From Oceanococcus sp051252075 (GTDB lineage Bacteria > Pseudomonadota > Gammaproteobacteria > Nevskiales > Oceanococcaceae), in assembly GCA_051252075.1 (NCBI GenBank), contig JBPOFU010000108.1, positions 1 through 8,657 of the forward strand: DNA of 8,657 bases, given 5' to 3'. Each line of letters begins with the position of its first letter. Position 1 is the first letter of the stretch. The position numbers and the translations under genes were made by a program. Under the pieces are notes generated by a model, which saw nothing but the letters and a program-made list of their open reading frames with translations, ran no database searches and had not been told where the DNA came from. Below are positions 6,286 through 8,657 of this stretch, piece after piece.

Positions 6286-7250
6286 GCCCCTCCCCTGTGG
6301 CCGAGTATCATCGACATAATGGCCATGCGCACTGCCACGCCGTGATTCACTTGCTGCAGGATGACCGATTGCGCACAGTCGGCCACGGCTGATTCGATTT
6401 CCACGCCACGATTGATGGGGCCAGGATGCATGACTAAGGCATCAGGCTTTGCTTGGCGCAAGCGCTGCATCGTCAGCCCGTAGCGTTGGTAAAATTCCCC
6501 TGCGCTGGGAAGAAAGTGCCCGCTCATGCGTTCTTTTTGCAGACGCAACATCATGATGACGTCGACGTCTTGTAAGCCGCGTTCCATGTCGCTGTCTGTG
6601 CGCACGCCGAGAGTTTCAACGCCGCAAGGTAGCAAAGTGCTAGGGGCAATCAATCGGAGATCTTTAACGCCCAAAGTTTTCAAAGCGCGTATGTCTGAGC
6701 GCGCGACTCGAGAGTGCAAAATATCGCCAACGATGGCGACACTCAGCTTTGCAAAATCCGGTTTGTGTTGGCGAATGGTAAAAACATCCAGCAGGGCTTG
6801 TGTCGGATGCGCGTGGCGGCCGTCCCCTGCATTGAGGATGGCTACGCCAGGCTGCAATTGGCTGGCGATAAATTGTGCAGCGCCGCTGGATGGGTGGCGC
6901 ACGACAAACATATCGACGTTCATGGCTTCCAGCGTGCGCAAGGTATCCGACAAGGTTTCACCCTTGCTAGTGGATGAGGTCGCGACATCCATGTTGAGCA
7001 CATCGGCGGATAAGCGTTTTCCGGCTAACTCGAAGGCAGAGCGCGTGCGCGTGCTGGCTTCAAAAAATAAATTAACCAGAGTGCGGCCTTTCAGCTCGGC
7101 GCTGGTGCGAGGCACTTCGCCGCTGCGGCTGACAAAATCTTGCGCCCGATCGAGAATTTGGTGGACCACGTCTGCGCTCAGGCCCTGAATGGTCAAAAGA
7201 TGCCGCAATTGGCCGTGTCTATCGGTTTGTTGAGTTGGCCTATAGGTCAT
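6282..7250 (-). CDS. pyrB: Aspartate carbamoyltransferase catalytic subunit PyrB
   Basis: A 322-residue enzyme condensing carbamoyl phosphate with aspartate, the committed step of UMP synthesis, in the cytosol. Motifs numbered from the chosen start: carbamoyl-phosphate loop STRTR at 66-70, the 80s-type loop with STSKGET at 93-99 (Lys96), GDGRHAHPTQ at 142-151, GDILHSRVARSD at 175-186, MLRLQKERM at 234-242, and HPGPINRGVEI at 275-285. The N-terminal leader before the first helix is longer than in E. coli PyrB, as in Pseudomonas enzymes where the N-terminus takes part in nucleotide inhibition. Start: ATG at 7250 forms an ATGA overlap with the ruvX stop and has TGGACAG upstream. An in-frame ATG at 7265 would add five residues but lacks a visible ribosome site. 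pyrC' follows by another ATGA overlap. No pyrI, no pyrR and no attenuator leader are visible. Confidence 0.95.
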   Translation of the reverse strand: MTYRPTQQTDRHGQLRHLLTIQGLSADVVHQILDRAQDFVSRSGEVPRTSAELKGRTLVNLFFEASTRTRSAFELAGKRLSADVLNMDVATSSTSKGETLSDTLRTLEAMNVDMFVVRHPSSGAAQFIASQLQPGVAILNAGDGRHAHPTQALLDVFTIRQHKPDFAKLSVAIVGDILHSRVARSDIRALKTLGVKDLRLIAPSTLLPCGVETLGVRTDSDMERGLQDVDVIMMLRLQKERMSGHFLPSAGEFYQRYGLTMQRLRQAKPDALVMHPGPINRGVEIESAVADCAQSVILQQVNHGVAVRMAIMSMILGHRGGA

Positions 7251-7669
7251 GCGCTGTCCAGCCATTGTTGAACGATCAAGGCGGCAGCGAGGCTGTCGCA
7301 GTCGCCGCGTTGTAAACGCTTTTTCCCGCCGTGTTGGCGAGCATCGACCAATTCGGCTTCAGCGGACGTTGAGCTGTAACGTTCATCCACTTCTTCCACC
7401 GGCAGATGGAAGCGGTCGCGTAGTTGATGGGCGAAATGCCGCGCTTTGCGCGTCATGGTTTGTTTGCCCCCGTCCTCAGTAAACGGCGTTCCGACGATTA
7501 AAAGCGTGGGCCGCCACTGCGCTACCGCTTTGTCCACAGCCTGCCATTGATCATCATTGGACGGGCTGTTGAGCCAGCCCAATGCGCGGCTGGTGCCGGT
7601 GGTGTCATTACCAATGGCCAATCCGATGCGCTTGCTGCCGAAGTCGAAACCTAGGGCAACTCGACTCAT
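7247..7669 (-). CDS. ruvX: RuvX/YqgF family nuclease (putative Holliday junction resolvase / pre-16S rRNA nuclease)
   Basis: A 140-residue protein of normal YqgF length with an RNase H-like fold. The three acidic active-site stations are visible: Asp9 in LGFDFGSKRIGLAIG, the Asp95-Glu96 pair in VDERYSSTSAEAE, and Asp125 in DCDSLAAALIVQQWL. The middle motif LLIVGTPFTEDGGKQTMT (56-73) corresponds to the family VGLPxxxDGxxxxxT signature. The family is essential in E. coli, where it processes the 5' end of 16S rRNA; the resolvase role is inferred from structure. Its start overlaps the yqgE stop by four bases and its stop overlaps the pyrB start by four bases, so it is probably translationally coupled on both sides. 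The yqgE-ruvX pairing is common in gammaproteobacteria. Confidence 0.94.
   Translation of the reverse strand: MSRVALGFDFGSKRIGLAIGNDTTGTSRALGWLNSPSNDDQWQAVDKAVAQWRPTLLIVGTPFTEDGGKQTMTRKARHFAHQLRDRFHLPVEEVDERYSSTSAEAELVDARQHGGKKRLQRGDCDSLAAALIVQQWLDSA
7254..7260 (-). promoter_or_regulatory. Ribosome binding site of pyrB, inside the 3' end of ruvX
   Basis: TGGACAG on the minus strand, with its GGA about six bases before the ATG at 7250. It favours the ATGA-overlap start over the in-frame ATG at 7265. Confidence 0.5.
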
Positions 7670-8232
7670 GCGTGACCGACTCCGGTTGAAATGCTACTCG
7701 GGTCGATGCCGAGTAAGCGGGTAGCAGCTTCCCAGCGCTGACCACTGTCAGTTTCAAATATGACAGATTGATCGGCAGTAATGTTCAGCCAACTGTTCTG
7801 TAAGATTTCCTGTTCTAACTGGCCATGCTCCCAGCCGGCATAGCCCAAGGTAATTAAGAATTTTTCCGGCCCGGCTCCGGCGCCAATCGAGGTTAATATG
7901 TCACGCGAGGTGGATACGCCGAGGTGGCTACTGAGTTGAATTGTAGATTCCCAATCACCCAAAGGGCTATGTAGCACAAAGCCGCGATCGGTTTGCACTG
8001 GACCACCCCAATAAATGGCCTGTTTCGAATCGGCTTCGCTGAGGCCGGAGCAGTCAATTTCCAAGTGATCCAGCATGCTGGCCACGTCCAAATCGGTGGG
8101 TCTATTGATGACCAAACCTAAGGCGCCATCGTCACCGTGCTCGCACAACAAGCTGACCGAACGTTCAAAATTGCTGTCTGCCAAGCTGGGCATGGCGATA
8201 AGGAATTGATTGCGCAAGGATTCTGATGGCAT
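7666..8232 (-). CDS. yqgE: YqgE/AlgH family protein (UPF0301)
   Basis: A 188-residue protein, close to the E. coli YqgE length of about 187. Family motifs: LRNQFLIAMPSL (7-17), NFERSVSLLCEH (21-32), GALGLVINRP (36-45), WGGPVQTDRGFVLHSP (75-90), STSRDIL (107-113), GYAGWEHGQLEQEI (130-143) and NSWL (146-149), with the usual GHA terminus. The biochemical function is not established; the name AlgH comes from an early link with alginate expression in Pseudomonas. The start at ATG 8232 is chosen because the family begins a few residues before the LRN(H/Q)FLIAMP motif. A GTG at 8271 would add 13 residues with no homology and no ribosome site. There is no strong Shine-Dalgarno at 8232 either (only GGGA at about ten bases). 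It is followed by ruvX with an ATGA overlap. Confidence 0.94.
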   Translation of the reverse strand: MPSESLRNQFLIAMPSLADSNFERSVSLLCEHGDDGALGLVINRPTDLDVASMLDHLEIDCSGLSEADSKQAIYWGGPVQTDRGFVLHSPLGDWESTIQLSSHLGVSTSRDILTSIGAGAGPEKFLITLGYAGWEHGQLEQEILQNSWLNITADQSVIFETDSGQRWEAATRLLGIDPSSISTGVGHA

Positions 8233-8289
8233 GGGAGAAGTATCCCGTGTTCCGAACTTGGCCGCAAGCACAGTCGGCGCATGCGCGCT

Positions 8290-8657
8290 TTAGCTAGCAG
8301 CCGGAGGCGGCATTTGTTGATGGATATTACTAGCCAACCAGGCACTGAAAAGGCCAAATACAAAGGAGCTGAGTAACAGTACGGGCAGCAGCTTTATTAA
8401 GCCTGCATGTGGGATGAATAAGGTATACGCGAGTAGGAATTGCCCACACATGTGGCTGCAGGCGGACAGCAGTCCAAATCCGTAAGTGCTAAATCGGGGT
8501 AGGCCCAGGGCATTCCAGCGCCACAAAGCACCGAGTGCCAAAACACTACAAACTGCGCCACCCGCGCTCAGAAAAAAGCTGGGTGTCATGAAAGTGCCGA
8601 GTAGCAACGAACTGGCGATCACGCGGATGAACACAACCCAACTGGCCAGTGCCCAGC
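8290..8657 (-). CDS. Gx transporter-like membrane protein, C-terminal part (5' end beyond the window)
   Basis: The frame is open through the window edge (in-frame residues WALASWV precede the GTG at 8634, which is therefore probably an internal valine), so the start lies outside. About 121 residues are visible, ending at TAA 8290-8292. At least three hydrophobic segments appear: around FIRVIASSLLLG to VLALGALW, YGFGLLSACSHMCGQFLLAY, and KLLPVLLLSSFVFGLFSAWLA, followed by a short proline-rich polar tail (PPPAAS). The GLLSAxxHxxxQxxxAY pattern and the LLP(x) segment recall the Gx transporter family (Pfam Hpre_diP_synt_I), small integral membrane proteins with an S-component-like fold and unproven substrate. 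It is separated by about 57 bases from yqgE on the same strand. The assignment is from motif memory and moderately sure; that it is an integral membrane protein is clear. Confidence 0.72.
   Translation of the reverse strand, partial: WALASWVVFIRVIASSLLLGTFMTPSFFLSAGGAVCSVLALGALWRWNALGLPRFSTYGFGLLSACSHMCGQFLLAYTLFIPHAGLIKLLPVLLLSSFVFGLFSAWLASNIHQQMPPPAAS

Noticed and set aside
6526..7188. A 220-codon open frame on the plus strand, antisense to pyrB
   Set aside because: It is fully covered by pyrB, whose motifs are unmistakable; no ribosome site or family resemblance was seen.
8290..8634. GTG at 8634 as the start of the membrane-protein gene
   Set aside because: The frame stays open to the window edge with hydrophobic residues, and the visible part is shorter than the family's usual length, so the true start is outside.
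1..8657. Mobile elements, CRISPR arrays, toxin-antitoxin pairs, RNA genes
   Set aside because: No transposase, repeat array, small paired genes or tRNA/rRNA signatures were found; coding density is close to complete with housekeeping and pilus genes.

Overview
The window looks like chromosomal DNA of moderate GC from a gammaproteobacterium related to the Pseudomonas / Cellvibrionales / Oceanospirillales groups. The reasons are the type IVa pilus retraction genes pilT-pilU, Pseudomonas-type PilH and PilJ (PilJ has the length I recall for the Pseudomonas protein), and a yqgE-ruvX-pyrB-pyrC' string in which the dihydroorotase-like partner has lost metal ligands, as in Pseudomonas-type aspartate transcarbamoylase. 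Species cannot be named from sequence alone.

Layout. Bases 1-2448 (plus strand) hold the tail of pilT, a complete pilU and a third retraction-type ATPase of the PilU kind, packed with gaps of about 21 and 5 bases. A strong bidirectional terminator (2462-2500) separates them from the convergent minus-strand block. Reading that block in its own direction from the right edge, it holds: the C-terminal part of a Gx-transporter-like membrane protein (8657-8290), yqgE (8232-7666), ruvX/yqgF (7669-7247), pyrB (7250-6282), pyrC' (6285-5005), pilH (4963-4601) and pilJ (4561-2513). The junctions yqgE/ruvX, ruvX/pyrB and pyrB/pyrC' are all 4-base ATGA overlaps, which suggests translational coupling. No terminator is visible anywhere between yqgE and pilJ.

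How the genes work together. PilT, PilU and the third ATPase power type IV pilus retraction at the inner-membrane base. PilJ is the chemoreceptor and PilH a CheY-like regulator of the Pil-Chp pathway that controls that machinery. PyrB and PyrC' form aspartate transcarbamoylase for UMP synthesis. RuvX (YqgF) is a Holliday-junction resolvase-family / 16S rRNA maturation nuclease, and YqgE is a conserved UPF0301 (AlgH) protein. In Pseudomonas these genes lie in one neighbourhood, with pyrR next to pyrB and a full pilGHIJK-chpA operon. Here pyrR is absent from its usual place, only pilH and pilJ of the chemosensory operon are present, and they are placed directly after pyrC'.

I see no convincing undescribed system. 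The points most worth following are the tandem third retraction ATPase and the reduced pilH-pilJ pair attached to the pyrimidine genes. The window is almost wholly coding; no gap exceeds about 65 bases, and there are no tRNA or rRNA genes, insertion sequences, CRISPR arrays or phage genes that I can see.
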